NCBI GenBank assembly: GCA_003427395.1
Contig: BFEA01000668.1
Coordinates: forward strand, 177,160-207,348
Direction of reading: 5' to 3'
Source: Chara braunii
Taxonomy: Eukaryota > Streptophyta > Charophyceae > Charales > Characeae
Length of the DNA: 30,189 nucleotides
The stretch's first letter is position 1. Every line of letters starts with the position of its first letter. A model generated the notes under the pieces. The model did no database searches, had not been told where the DNA came from, and saw only the letters and a list, made by a program, of their open reading frames with translations. The position numbers and the translations under genes were made by a program. Of the stretch, positions 1 to 10,190 are shown one piece after another.

Positions 1-324
1 CTTCTTCCACCTCCATCACCCACACCCATCCACCATAGCCGACCACCCCCAACCCTTCTTCCACCTCCATCACCCACACCCATCCACCATAGCCGGCCAC
101 CCCCAACCCTTCTTCCACCTCCATCACCTACACCCGTCGACCATAGTCGACCACCCCCAACCCTTCTTCCACCTCCATCACCTACACCCGTCCGCCATAG
201 TCGACCACCCCCAGCCCTTCTTCCACCTCCATCACCTACACCCATCCACCATAGCCGACCAATCCCAACTCTTCTTCCACCTCCATCACCTATACCCGTC
301 TACCATAACCAACCACCCCGACCT
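1..324. repeat. 54-bp minisatellite, six tandem copies
   Basis: Copies start at 1, 55, 109, 163, 217 and 271 with no length variation. Each begins CTTCTTCCACCTCCATCACC. The period of 54 is divisible by three. Copies differ by a few substitutions, clustered around the ATC/GTC and CAC/GAC/CGC/TAC triplets; the last copy is the most diverged. The array is cut by the left edge of the window, so the true copy number is unknown. Confidence 0.95.
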
Positions 325-426
325 TTCTTCCCTATCGTCTCCTTCGCCCGCTCGAAAGTCATGAGGATCGCAAGGGGTTACACGGGATTCTGGGTAGAGG
401 CAGGTCAAGGGGGCAAGGTCGATTAG
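1..426 (+). CDS. Possible 3' end of a proline-rich repeat protein
   Basis: Frame 1 is open from the window edge to TAG at 424-426. It turns the minisatellite into an 18-residue repeat of the form LLPPPSPTPxxHSRPPPT, followed by about 34 non-repeat residues. Several inter-copy changes are silent in this frame (CCC/CCT, AGC/AGT). A cell-wall or extensin-like proline-rich protein would fit. However, C-rich DNA has few stops: frame 2 and one reverse frame are also open through the array. Coding status is therefore unproven and I do not assign a function. Confidence 0.2.
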   Translation, partial: LLPPPSPTPIHHSRPPPTLLPPPSPTPIHHSRPPPTLLPPPSPTPVDHSRPPPTLLPPPSPTPVRHSRPPPALLPPPSPTPIHHSRPIPTLLPPPSPIPVYHNQPPRPFFPIVSFARSKVMRIARGYTGFWVEAGQGGKVD

Positions 427-435
427 GATGCGAAA

Positions 436-436
<1 letters not shown>

Positions 437-489
<53 letters not shown>

Positions 490-547
490 CCTTCCTTTCT
501 CTCTCCCTCCCTCCCCCTCTCTCTCTTTCTCTCTCCCTCCTCCCCCA
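437..547. repeat. CT/TC microsatellite and pyrimidine tract
   Basis: Nearly uninterrupted (CT)n from 441 to about 470, decaying into CCCT/CTTT-rich pyrimidine sequence. There is no gene signal in it. Confidence 0.95.
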
Positions 548-3500
548 TTCCTTCGAACTCTTTAGCCCTTGACCCTTCCCTCACTCCTTCCCCTCCATGG
601 CATGTGACTAACCTCTACCCTCGCCTGTTACATTGCCAGGGGACGAACGGAAAAGAACTTGGTCCTCACTTGGTGGAAAGCGAGGGCAAGGGAAGGATTG
701 TCGGTCCCTTGTGCCACCAAGAAGGAAAGGATAACAGGCTGATTGGAACATCTGTGAAAGCGGAAAGGAGTGTTGTTTGTGTGACAAGGTCAGTTGGACT
801 CAACCATCCTCCCCGACTGCTTGACTAAGGTGAAGGCATGGTTTCGCTTGAAGGAAGGGGAAAGACAACCGAAGGAACATCGAGGGCGAAAAATCTTAGG
901 ATTGTGGGAAGGGGCGATGTGTTGACCCCAATGGGGATTGTACTTGGGCCTCTCATCTTGTGTGGTGTTGTGCAGGTGAGTAGCTCGGGATGGGTGTCGG
1001 GCGGGACTGGATCCACCGGAAAAACTGGAAAAGGGAGGGACTTAGACCTCGCATAAACTATGAATGCNGGATNGGTTTGACGGTTGGAAGCTTGNATGAA
1101 TGGTAGATGCCCGNATGCGGNTTGCATGGTGATTGAATGCAATGGTTCTCTTGAATGCAGTGTACGCCCGGAAGGACTNAGGGCGGTCTTGGATAGGTGA
1201 ATGCAACACTAGTGACTCAAGCAAAAAAAATATATCGGCTAGGGGTCTGGGCGGTGCCACCCCACCCCGAGGATGCCNTAGGGGCGGTCTCGAGTCGCTA
1301 GGCTTAGTGAAAAGGTGTGTGGTCCAATGGANGACGCTTGGCCTACACACGAAATGAAGATAAACCCTCAATGAATTCCCTGGACTGCCTGNGTATTGGA
1401 AGGAGCAATTGCCTGGTCANACTTGAATGAATCAAGCAAACGCCACGAGTGCCTAAAGAGCTACCATCGAGAGNGGAGCTACATCCCCCAATGTAAAGCC
1501 CTCTCGCAAAAGGCCCATCCCCATCCATCTCAAAGCACTAGGTGGGGATGCCCCTGGGACGAATGACCCGCGCCCTGAGCATGAGCGTGGGCGGGTCGAG
1601 CCAACTGGGACCCGCGGCGGGTCGACTTAGGCTCGAAAGTCCTTCAGGGTACGGCCCCTACAANGGGGGAGTGCANCANTGCATGTGGTGACCACGGTGG
1701 ACATTNGGCACTTCGACAAGAACCTGGTTCCTGTGAGATAGCCATCACCNGCCTGTGACTGGCGCNCAACAAAAAGAACGGCANCCTTGCGTTTGCGCCA
1801 GCGGATTCCGCGCTCTCACCGGATTGAAGGGGCTNGGGCGAACGCTCANATCAGCTAGTGGGGGATGGATGAGATATNGAAACTACTTTGGTTTTAGTCA
1901 GTGGACAAGAGAGGGACTGTNAGAAGTGCTAGTCACGAAACAAAAGAGGGTAACGTCCAGTGAAGAGGGGGAGCGTATGAAAGCCGTCGTATGGTTGGCG
2001 TCATCTACTAATCATGGTCGCCTGTAGCTCGCCCGAGCTTTGACTCGGGGCACCTAGGGGCGTGCTCTGAACAAGTTTTCTGGCTTACGATGTCAAGGGC
2101 CATTGACGCAGTTCACGCGGATGAGCGGGACAAGAGAAGAACCGGCATGCAAGACCATGTGATCCTAATGAGTGGACGACAAGGTGATGAGTTCGTGTCA
2201 GTGTGAGCGAGTAGAAACCGTTTGAGCATGGAGCAGAGAGAGAGAGAGAGGATGTATGCAGGGGGGGAGGGAAACAGAGAGATAGAGAGAACAACGGTTG
2301 CTTTTAGGACCTGTTGAAGTCCGCGATTAGTCAGGGGGTCTACAGGTTACCTTCCCCGAGTCTTGATGAGAATTTGGAGCGTGCACGCAGTAGAGGTCGT
2401 CGTATATGGCCTTAGTACATACTAATAACAGAGCGACCCTGTTGACGTCAGCTGCCTCCTCTGCTAGAGATGTTGCCTTGGAAGTTTCCTGCTGCCGCGA
2501 GCAGCCCCTGTTGAATAAATTGGTCTTCGTGAGTGACCCGCGTGAAGAGGAGAGTGCATCTTTAATGCCGGATGTCTCCTACCCATGATCATGGCTTTTG
2601 TGGCTTACCTTTTGCCTTGGAAAGACGAAGAGCAAGACTAGTATGAGTCTCAGTCATCGAGCACGACCTACTTCGCCTCTAGTCCGCACTAAGGCCAGAG
2701 AGAGAAAAAGATGACTGGGATTGAATTCAGGAGGGGAGTGGTAANGCTGGCGATACCGTGTGTGACAGCTGAGGAACCNTGCGCTTATGGACTAAGTGGG
2801 TTNCTACTCATCATCGGAAAGGAGTTAACTCGCGAGCGTGGTGGGTTGAACTGGAAGAGGGAGGAGTCACTGGTAGTGCTTGAAGGGAGAGGGACNATAG
2901 CCAGNTGAAGGAAAGAGTATAGGTGTGTCTTNCATATTGACGGCGAGAGTGAAACGCTGTAATGGGCGACGAGAGGTTAAACCCCTGAACATCGTAAGTA
3001 GCCCGATCGGTCCTCTCCAGGGTGGCCNTATTTCGTGCATCACGCGGCCGCTGATNAGACANNGTTTTCTCCGACGGTAGTAGGGAAGTAGTAGCTATAG
3101 TANTAAGAGCGGATTATGATTCTGAGTTCAAAGTCTTAACCAGTGGGAAGGCAGTGTTAATTTTCAGCTTCCAGGTTGGAAAGAGACTGGTTCGAGTCCT
3201 CAGATAATCTTTTACGAGGAGGACCTGTTTGCCCGAGATTTGGTTAGCCACTTTCGAGAGGCTCCTCGTGCATAATTGGTAGTAAAACCACTTTGGCGAC
3301 GCAAAGAATCAATTTAAAGGAAATCTAGCAGTAATGTCGAGTCATTAGCTGCCAGTCTGTTTAGATAAGAGGTTCTGCCCCTAACTTGTACTTTTTTTTT
3401 TTTTTTTTTCATTTTACTTTTTTCTTCTAACCCATCACCCTGATCGGACGCTTGTTGAGCTTTCTAAAAAGCCTTTCTTTGATCAGCTAAGGCTTAATCT

Positions 3501-5159
3501 GATGAGGCTGAGAACTGAGACAACCAAATATGGATGGGCGCAGGATGAAGCTGAAAAGAAATGAGTAAGGTCAATTATAGCCAATCAGTTGAAAACAATC
3601 TGTCCTAAAAAGGGTTGCTTACTTGCTGGTTAAGTTTCTGCTTGACGGCGACTGACTAGTCACCGTTGCTGGACTCTTTCCGTCCTTACCCGCCCCCGGT
3701 CTCACCTACATTCTCGCCTTAATAGTGACGTGCAAACTGTTGTGTATGGAACCGTCCGCGAGTAGCAACTCGTAACGTACGCAACAGGGGTAGGGGCGTA
3801 ACTGGGGTATTTTGGGTCAGACCATTCCTTTACTGTCAGACTTTGCAAACATCCCACAAAGCAATTATGCGTAAACAGTCGGGTGAAATTGTCCGTTGTG
3901 AAAGATCGGCTCCACCTTGCGTGATATTTCTTTCAGTGTAAAATTTTTCAAGGCACTCACGGCGTGGTTTGGTCGAAAAGGGAACTTAGGGGAGAGTTTG
4001 CAACTCTACCACGTCAACAAAGTGTCTCTCCTCTCGGGTAACTCGGGGAAAAGGGGGTTGAATCTCGCAGTGACTATTTTCTCAACAAACTACATCTGGT
4101 GAAACATGTGCAAGTCCTATGCCTGGAGATGAACGAATGGGGTATTGGTTAATGTTCGAGTGAGTGTTTTGACTTAAACGCTGCATCGAAACTGGCAGCA
4201 CGGTGTTGCGCATAAAATGGAAGGGATATTTATAATATCATGCATTTAGTTGTGGGGTTGAAGCGATCTTAGGACCGTGCATCTTTGGCATATCTCGCCC
4301 TGTGTATAAGCGTGGACTTACGCACAGGGGTACTTTAGCCCTACACACGTGTTTACGAGGTTGAGATTAGGCGCACCGTGGGTCTCCGATTAACCTCCTC
4401 ATAATGGCATGATACCTGACGACATATCTCAGGGAAAATTCAGAGTTTCTACACCTAGCATGAATGAACCGCTCCCAGACCGGGTGCCTGGTATCCTGAT
4501 CATTCGTCTTGATCAGCTCCGAAAAGGAGCGACAGCATGACGAAGAGGGGAATGAATCACGCCGAGTGAAAACAACCTACAGTTCTCTAACATGCCCCAC
4601 TGAGACGGCGATTGAAAACTGAAAACAGCTGAAGTGGAAGATTCCTCGTGGCCTCTTGCGATTTGTGTGAAAACAGACTTGCTCGTCTAGAGCTCACTGT
4701 CACTGGACAAAGTGGGGGGACCATGGAGGAAGATGATGCCCTTGTAGTAAAATGCAGATCAAACAAGGATAGGAATGAAGGTTGGGAAGCTGGAGCCATC
4801 CAGACATGGAATTGCATAGGCAAACTAAGAGGGAAGTCGCGGTCAAAATGGCGAGTGAGAGAAGGTTTATTGAGTACGTGGTCTGTTTCAATGACCATAG
4901 TGGCAAGCTGCATAGCACCGGCTCGTTGCTAGAGATGGTGGAGCAGGCTAGGGCAAAGCTTGGGTAAGCGCCAAGAATACACAAATTTACCTTTCAGCTT
5001 TTATCGCCAGGCAACCAGAAGTTTCTTCAGCACTAACACTCAGTCACTGGAGTTGTCAGAGAGTCTCAGCAGAAAAATCAATCAGCAATCAATCATCATC
5101 CAAGCAACACTCATTCGTTCAGAACACTCGAGACGAGATTTTCAATCAGAAACACTCGA
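548..5159. other. 4.6 kb with no recognisable gene
   Basis: I find no protein family, tRNA or rRNA here. Visible details are an (AG)n run near 2234-2250, an 18-T run at 3392-3409, and many single N calls between 1068 and 3105 that probably mark unresolved heterozygous or collapsed-repeat positions. One stretch resembles an exon: after an AG at 4802-4803 an open frame (ATG at 4806) runs to 4963 and is followed by the donor-like GTAAGC. Its predicted peptide is hydrophilic and helix-prone, but I do not recognise it and the upstream pyrimidine tract is poor. Confidence 0.6.
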
Positions 5160-5335
5160 CGTTGTTATAAGTGAGTAGTACTCAGCGCTGTTATCAGTGA
5201 GCAGTACTCGGTGAGCAGTATTCAGCGCTGTTATCAGTGAGCAATACTCGGCGCTGTTATCAGTGAGCAGTACTCAACTCTGTTGTCAGTGAGTAGTATC
5301 AACACTGCTATCAAGTGAGCAATACTTTGTGTAGC
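5160..5335. repeat. Imperfect tandem repeats, about 30 bp
   Basis: Degenerate copies of a unit containing CGCTGTTATCAGTGAGCAGTACTC. Spacing varies from roughly 25 to 35 bp and the copies become more diverged to the right. Lies directly upstream of the 11-bp array and the small ORF at 5582. Confidence 0.8.
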
Positions 5336-5360
5336 TATCAAGTGGGCACTAATCATTCAG

Positions 5361-5480
5361 TATTCATTCAGTATTCATTCAGTATTCATTCAGTATTCAT
5401 TCAGTATCCATTCAGTATTCATTCAATATTCTTTCAGTATTCATTCAGTGTTCATTTAGTATTCATTCAGCATTCAATCA
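5361..5480. repeat. 11-bp tandem repeat TATTCATTCAG
   Basis: The first copies (5361, 5372, 5383, 5394) are exact with period 11. Later ones carry substitutions (ATCC, AATATTC, GTGTTC) and the array fades by about 5500. It may form part of the 5' untranslated region of the ORF that starts at 5582. Confidence 0.9.
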
Positions 5481-5581
5481 GTGTTTGAACAATATTCAGT
5501 CTATATTCGATCAACATTCAGTCATCCGGGTCACGCAAACCTTCTAATCAGAACTAATCAGCTTCAATACCCGACTAGCAC

Positions 5582-6028
5582 ATGAGCACAGTTCAGTCAT
5601 TCCCAGTCGAGGAGTCGGTTTTGACCAGTCTCAATTGCATCGCTTCCAAAGATGCTTTCCAGCATCGATATGTCAGTGCAACCGGCTTGAAGCAAGGTGA
5701 ACTATCAATCTTTGTGGTTCACACTGAGTTCGCTGAGGGAACCATTCATGACCTGACACCCTATTTAAAGAAAGGGAAAGAGATCCATGAGCACTCCGAT
5801 TCAGTCTGGATTGCAGCAGCCAGGTATCTCGAGGAGAGAGAAAAAGAGCTTGANGAGGGTGGGGCAAAGNTGATCCGTAGCTTCGGGCCGAAACTCTNCT
5901 CTGAGTATCCCAGACCTCCAGTTCCCTTCCTTCTCACANACGGGTTCAGGTGGCTCTACATCCNGAGACCACAAGCTCAGGGAGTACAGAGACTTGGCCG
6001 GAAGCACATGAGACATGCAGCAAAATAA
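5582..6028 (+). CDS. Small unrecognised protein or first exon
   Basis: ATG at 5582 in a favourable context (GCACATGAG) opens a 148-codon frame ending in TAA at 6026-6028. I do not recognise the family. The first 90 residues look protein-like: mixed polarity and a charged helix-prone stretch around residues 75-95 rich in Glu, Lys and Arg. No signal peptide or membrane segment is evident. Five N calls make residues after about 92 uncertain. Composition changes there, so the true gene could splice out near the donor-like GTATCT around 5824. A plausible AATAAA lies about 290 bases downstream at 6322. The upstream 180 bp is tandem repeat. Confidence 0.35.
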   Translation: MSTVQSFPVEESVLTSLNCIASKDAFQHRYVSATGLKQGELSIFVVHTEFAEGTIHDLTPYLKKGKEIHEHSDSVWIAAARYLEEREKELXEGGAKXIRSFGPKLXSEYPRPPVPFLLTXGFRWLYIXRPQAQGVQRLGRKHMRHAAK

Positions 6029-6321
6029 GAGATTGAGTGTGAGATTCAGAGGGATGAGTGAGAACTCTTGACTAGTGCTGGTCCTGCTCTCTGCATGTGT
6101 ACTCTCTGAGACTATTATAAGTTCTCATTCTTCCCTCATTTACCCTTGTCTTTGCTCGAGTCAATCAGTCTTGTATGGATTACATCGTTTTGCTTGGTGA
6201 TCATGTTCTCTGATGATGCTGTCACAGTTCTCAAAGTTAGTAAATTGGCAAACTGATGCATGCATGACATATTAGCATTTTGTGATTATTATTTGCATGA
6301 TTCTTTGCTGTTCCGAATCAA

Positions 6322-6327
6322 AATAAA
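6322..6327 (+). promoter_or_regulatory. Candidate polyadenylation signal AATAAA
   Basis: AATAAA in an AT-rich stretch about 290 bases after the stop of the small ORF at 5582-6028. Position and context fit a 3' end, but the motif alone is common. Confidence 0.3.
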
Positions 6328-6390
6328 AGATTCCTAAGACCGGGGACCGGTGAAGACCGTAATTGAAGGGTCTCGCTCGAAGTCGGACGC

Positions 6391-6459
6391 ACACAACAGG
6401 AAGGGATTTGCTTTAATTAATTTATTTTATTTATTGCAAAAGCAACCAAATCCTGTGTG
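6391..6459. repeat. Imperfect inverted repeat around an AT-rich core
   Basis: The left arm (about 6391-6414, ending GGATTTGCTTT) and right arm (about 6438-6459, AAAGCAACCAAATCC followed by TGTGTG) are complementary apart from short insertions. The roughly 25-bp spacer is almost pure A/T. It could be a terminus of a decayed mobile element or a hairpin of the preceding transcript. Confidence 0.5.
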
Positions 6460-6610
6460 ACAGCCTGTTGGCTTTCTGGTCGCCTGAAGGGGCCCGACTA
6501 GAAAAAGTGTGACACTGTGCGTGCCCCAGCCTACCTGCATAGCGCAGCTTCTCACGCCAATGCAGCAGCGTGGCTGCAATGCCTGCACAGGCCAGAATGC
6601 CCTCCCACTG

Positions 6611-6643
6611 GGGCACACACTTTCCTTTATGGAAAGTGTGCCC
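6611..6643. repeat. Hairpin, 13-bp arms
   Basis: GGGCACAC(AC)TTTCC and GGAAAGTGTGCCC are reverse complements apart from a 2-nt AC bulge, separated by TTTAT. It lies in GC-rich DNA that may belong to an old LTR relative of the element 1 family. Confidence 0.6.
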
Positions 6644-6960
6644 GCTGCTGGCTGGCCTGGCCAAGCGTGTGGGGGGCCCAATCGCTTGCTTCCGACCTCA
6701 AGTGTCTGTGCCTAGGCCCAGTTTCCGATACTGGCCTGGGCCTCGTGCAGTTAGGCATGTTCATGCAGCCACCCAGCCTCCACGTGTTCGCAGCATTCTC
6801 ATTGGCTACCAGCTCATGTGTGACGACAATGCTGCTCTCTCATTGGCCCGCGGCCTGTCCATGATGTGTGCCCAGGGAGCAACCACCTGAGCCCTGGGCT
6901 CAACTGTACAACGCAGCCCTTGCTTCTGGAAAGAGCATGAAGGCTCACCTGGCTCTGTTA

Positions 6961-7078
6961 CCAACTGGCGTGCTGCAACTGTCTGAATCCCCACTTATGG
7001 AAAAATGTTGAAAGTGGGCCTCTCGTGGATATTCAGGCCCGCCTTCACAGGCTTGCTAGGGGCCGCAGCCCAGAACAC
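6961..7078 (-). mobile_element. Diverged LTR scrap related to element 1
   Basis: This stretch aligns with the end of the element 1 LTR (13196-13322 and 21342-21468). It shares in order CCAACTGG.GTGCTGCAACTGT, a CCCCACTT block, AAATGTTG, GGCCCGCCTTCAC and GGGGCC..AGCCCAGAACA, with substitutions and small gaps between. Weaker resemblance (GCAGCAGCGTG and neighbouring GC-rich words) extends left to about 6520. I interpret it as an old solo or truncated LTR of the same family. Its ends are not defined. Confidence 0.55.
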
Positions 7079-8344
7079 TTGTGCAATGACTTGCTGATTT
7101 TTGTTGCCGAGACTAACTGCGAGGCTGTACACCAACCGGTAGGTTAGTTTTGTAATTTTATTTGGCTGAAGGCTAACCGAGAGACCAGCCTGTGAGGAAA
7201 TTCGTGAGGGACAGATCTGTAAATCCGGGGAAAATACAGGCCAGGTACTAACGTGAATTCCTACAGCTACCCTAACTGCCTAGTGCAGGCCCGGGCTACC
7301 CCTAGGACAGACAGGCCCTAAGTGGCCTATTCTGCTAGACGGTTCTATAGCCTATAGCCGGGTCCGGTAGAGGCCGAGAGGCCGAAACAGCAACGGTACC
7401 GGTCGGTCAGTCAGTCCGGTCTAGGTCTAGGTTAGGCTAGCGAGTCTACAGGTAGGGTAGGCACACCGATTCAGGACTTTTGGCTTTTCATTTTCGGATC
7501 GCAGGGTTCGTGGCCAACCAAGTACTGCAGTGCTGAATGTCTGGAGCGGCAACCCAGACATCAGCTAGGTGACGACAGCCATAGCCGGCCCCTGAGAGTC
7601 TGCCAGAGCTGGGGCACTCTCAATGCATCTACCCCTGGGGGTATCTGCGTGCAGCAGGGCTATCGGAGGCTCTTCAGAGTGTATAGGTGGATGCTGTTGC
7701 TGGCGCCCTATTTCGCAGGGCTTCTGTAGCAGCTCGGCAGCCATAGCTGCCTTCTTCTTCGTCAGAGTGACTCATCGGCACTGAGGACTACATCGCAGTT
7801 CATGCTCTGCATCTCGGTGGTTGGCGCTGGCCTCGGGGAGGCTGTTTCAGGGTAGCGCTTGTCTCTGAGAGTGGGATAGTGGGTGTGGTGTGTGATACTG
7901 AGGTGGCGAGACACTGGGTTAAACTCTGTAACGATTCTTGGGGTGAATTGTGTTGAGTTGGCTCATCATCTGTGTTATATTCCAATTGTGATCTTCACAG
8001 TGTCATCTTGTGATTGGTTGTTGGGAGTTTGTCAGAGAGAGAGAAACATTGTGTTGTATTCTCCCCATATGTGCATGGTTGTTATTCCGCTGCTTATCTC
8101 TGGTCTGTGTGCAGTTTGGACTCTGTCTCTCCTCCCCCTTGTCTTGTGCATGTATGGGCATGTGTGAGATACTTTGTGTGTGAGTGGCGAGAAAATTGCC
8201 AGACAACCAAGTTCATAACACTTGTATGTCTCATNAGGGCCCCGCAAGGGCTCATTCCTCGCAACGGCATGATTAGGAGTTTATAGGTCTACAAACTTCT
8301 TCAGTCTTCCTATAAGAAGGATCTCTATCTCAATCAGATGTGCA
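7079..8344. other. No recognised gene; possible introns or upstream exons
   Basis: I see no coding family in this 1.27 kb. The sequence is GC-moderate with CTAGG/CCTAGG-rich words near 7260-7450. If the exon at 8520 belongs to a PB1 protein, its N-terminal exons should lie here or further left, but I cannot point to one other than the short candidate at 8346. Confidence 0.5.
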
Positions 8345-8345
8345 G

Positions 8346-8375
8346 GGTTACGATGAGCTGAAAGCTATTGTAGTT
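8346..8375 (+). CDS. Candidate short PB1-domain exon
   Basis: After an AG at 8344-8345, the frame reads GYDELKAIV. This resembles the first helix of PB1 domains (the Y-[DE]-E-L pattern). It lies 145 bp before the exon whose start resembles the last strand and helix of the same domain. The intervening strand is not accounted for and the 3' boundary is uncertain, so this is a suggestion only. Confidence 0.2.
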
Positions 8376-8519
8376 ATCATAGCCCTAATAAGCTGATAAT
8401 TAGCGCAGAATCCGCAAATGCCATAAGTTGGTGATTGTTGATAATGAAAGTTCAAGATTGTGGGTATTCAAACTGTACTGATACTGACATATGATGCGTG
8501 AGTTATTCCTTGTGTCCAG

Positions 8520-9866
8520 GACCAAATAGAGTTGGCAGTGGTGAGCAGCGACGGGGATGTTGATGCAGCTGTTCGGCTTCTGCGGGCAGCTGGAGGGCCG
8601 TCTCTTGACATAGGCAGGTCTTTGACTGCCCAAACTCCATCATCTGTTGTCTTCCCTCGAGCGGTGGAATCAGCAGGTTCTTCTGACACGAATACGTTGG
8701 GCTCTGGCAGTCTAAGCATGCCATTCAAAACAACTGCCTTGGGTTCCCCAGCTCATGGAAATGGTTATTCTTCCCCAGACGGTAGGAATAGCTCCATTAT
8801 AGATTCTGGCATTTTCTCCTTGCCATTCCAAACAACAGACTCTGGGCTCCAAACAACAGACTTGGGTTCCCCATCTGATGGAAATCGTCATNNTTTCCAA
8901 GACAGTAGGAATAGCTTCACTGCAGATTACGGACTNNGGACTTCTCATGCTGAAACAAGCNAAGCACNTCCTACAAGTGTTGATTGTAGACTACTGAATA
9001 GTAGTAANGGTTTGCCTCCTCACTCACAAGGAATAACAAGTAATCATATTCGTTACAACAGGATCTCAAACTCACCAAGAGCAAGGTTTGTTTCTGNCAC
9101 TGAGACATTTGATCATCCTCGTCCTCATCATTCTTTTACTGTCGTGGACCTAGAGCACTGCAGCTGCCTTTCCTTGTCTACGAATGTCTTACCCTCCTCA
9201 GTTATTCCTGGGTTCGTGTGTGGGGAATCCTCTGAAGTTGGCGGTTTCTCTGCACACCCTCCTGCCGTCTCTGCTAACTGCAGTCCTTCCTCCTCATCCC
9301 ATACGGTGTCTCAGAACCAGATTAATGTCAATGATGATCGCCATCACCCTGTGGATTCTGGTGCAAGTATGCGCTCTGGGATAGCATCGACTTCAGCATC
9401 GGCACCGCATCAGCGGGCGTTCAACTATGGAGATTCATTCAATGGTAACAGTCCTGTCTGTGCCTCTGTCCCAGATTATGAGAGCAGGTGGTCAGAGTCC
9501 AGATACTGGACAGGTGCTTATGCCAGTGACCGCTGGGGAATGGTATTGAATGGACTAGATATGGGTATGCAAAACCAGACATTGCCAACTGTGGACTCTG
9601 TGTTTGGTCAAGGAGGAAAAGGTTTGGTGAACAATCAGTCAATGGTTAGTTCGGCGAACTTGGACACCAAGCCCCAGCACAATGTACTCTCAAGCCGTTA
9701 CTTTTCGTCGCAGGCGCATGTTTCTAATGAAGCCACTGACATTGGCGTACAGCATTCTGAGTATGGGAAGGGAGAGGGGCAGGGTCCGTATCTTGTTGGA
9801 GCAGATGAGGACGATGCAGAAGGACAGGAGCTGATCCAGCAACTCCTGGCAGAGCTGATNGTATGA
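8520..9866 (+). CDS. Large exon: PB1-like end plus Ser-rich linker
   Basis: A continuous frame of about 448 codons to TGA at 9864-9866 follows a good acceptor (TTCCTTGTGTCCAG ending at 8519). I start at the acceptor because no ATG sits near the beginning. Residues 1-30 (DQIELAVVSSDGDVDAAVRL then LRAAGGPSLDI) resemble the last strand and helix of a PB1 domain as in MEKK2/3-type kinases. The rest is Ser/Thr/Gly/Asn/His-rich and probably disordered. It contains an internal duplication (PFKTTALGSP...GRNS and PFQTTDLGSP...SRNS, about residues 62-135). The C-terminus is acidic and helical (EDDAEGQELIQQLLAEL). No kinase domain is present, though it could lie in exons beyond the retrotransposon stack. 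About 21 Gln codons, all CAA/CAG, argue for the standard genetic code. Confidence 0.55.
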   Translation, partial: DQIELAVVSSDGDVDAAVRLLRAAGGPSLDIGRSLTAQTPSSVVFPRAVESAGSSDTNTLGSGSLSMPFKTTALGSPAHGNGYSSPDGRNSSIIDSGIFSLPFQTTDSGLQTTDLGSPSDGNRHXFQDSRNSFTADYGXXTSHAETSXAXPTSVDCRLLNSSXGLPPHSQGITSNHIRYNRISNSPRARFVSXTETFDHPRPHHSFTVVDLEHCSCLSLSTNVLPSSVIPGFVCGESSEVGGFSAHPPAVSANCSPSSSSHTVSQNQINVNDDRHHPVDSGASMRSGIASTSASAPHQRAFNYGDSFNGNSPVCASVPDYESRWSESRYWTGAYASDRWGMVLNGLDMGMQNQTLPTVDSVFGQGGKGLVNNQSMVSSANLDTKPQHNVLSSRYFSSQAHVSNEATDIGVQHSEYGKGEGQGPYLVGADEDDAEGQELIQQLLAELXV

Positions 9867-10190
9867 TTCAATGTGTGCTATCAACCAAATGCAGTGAGAC
9901 ATTAAATCTGGATCCAAAGGAGGAGGCTGAGGTTTGCGGTGCAGGGAGGCCAANGGTACATTTCGTCAAGTTGCGAAGTTGAGTGGTTCTTTCTTGGAGC
10001 AAGATCGGAATGCAGAGCAATTTGGGAATGAAGACTGATGAAGACATTCTGGGCTAACCCAGCCCGGATAGCTGAATGGTATACCGTGTAATTGTCAGTG
10101 AAAAAAACATGAATTCCAAACCCCGATGGAGTCAGCATCTTCAGATTAATACAATAATGCTCTGGGCTACACGCTTGACAAGAAAAAGAT
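9867..10190. other. No gene seen; 3' flank of the large exon
   Basis: 324 bases between the TGA of the large exon and the first unit of the tandem array. If the N at 9860 is a G, the sequence ATG|GTATGA could be a splice donor replacing the stop. Otherwise this is a 3' untranslated region. No AATAAA is obvious. Confidence 0.4.

Noticed and set aside
1550-1800. rRNA-like GC-rich stretch
   Set aside because: I could not match it to any conserved rRNA core motif; the N calls and lack of recognisable helices leave no support.
3188-3203. tRNA-like B box (GGTTCGAGTCC)
   Set aside because: The putative T stem pairs only two or three positions and no A box or acceptor stem is found upstream, so it is not a tRNA gene.
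5361-5480. CRISPR-like array
   Set aside because: Repeats are contiguous 11-mers without spacers, in a eukaryotic context; a simple microsatellite-type array.
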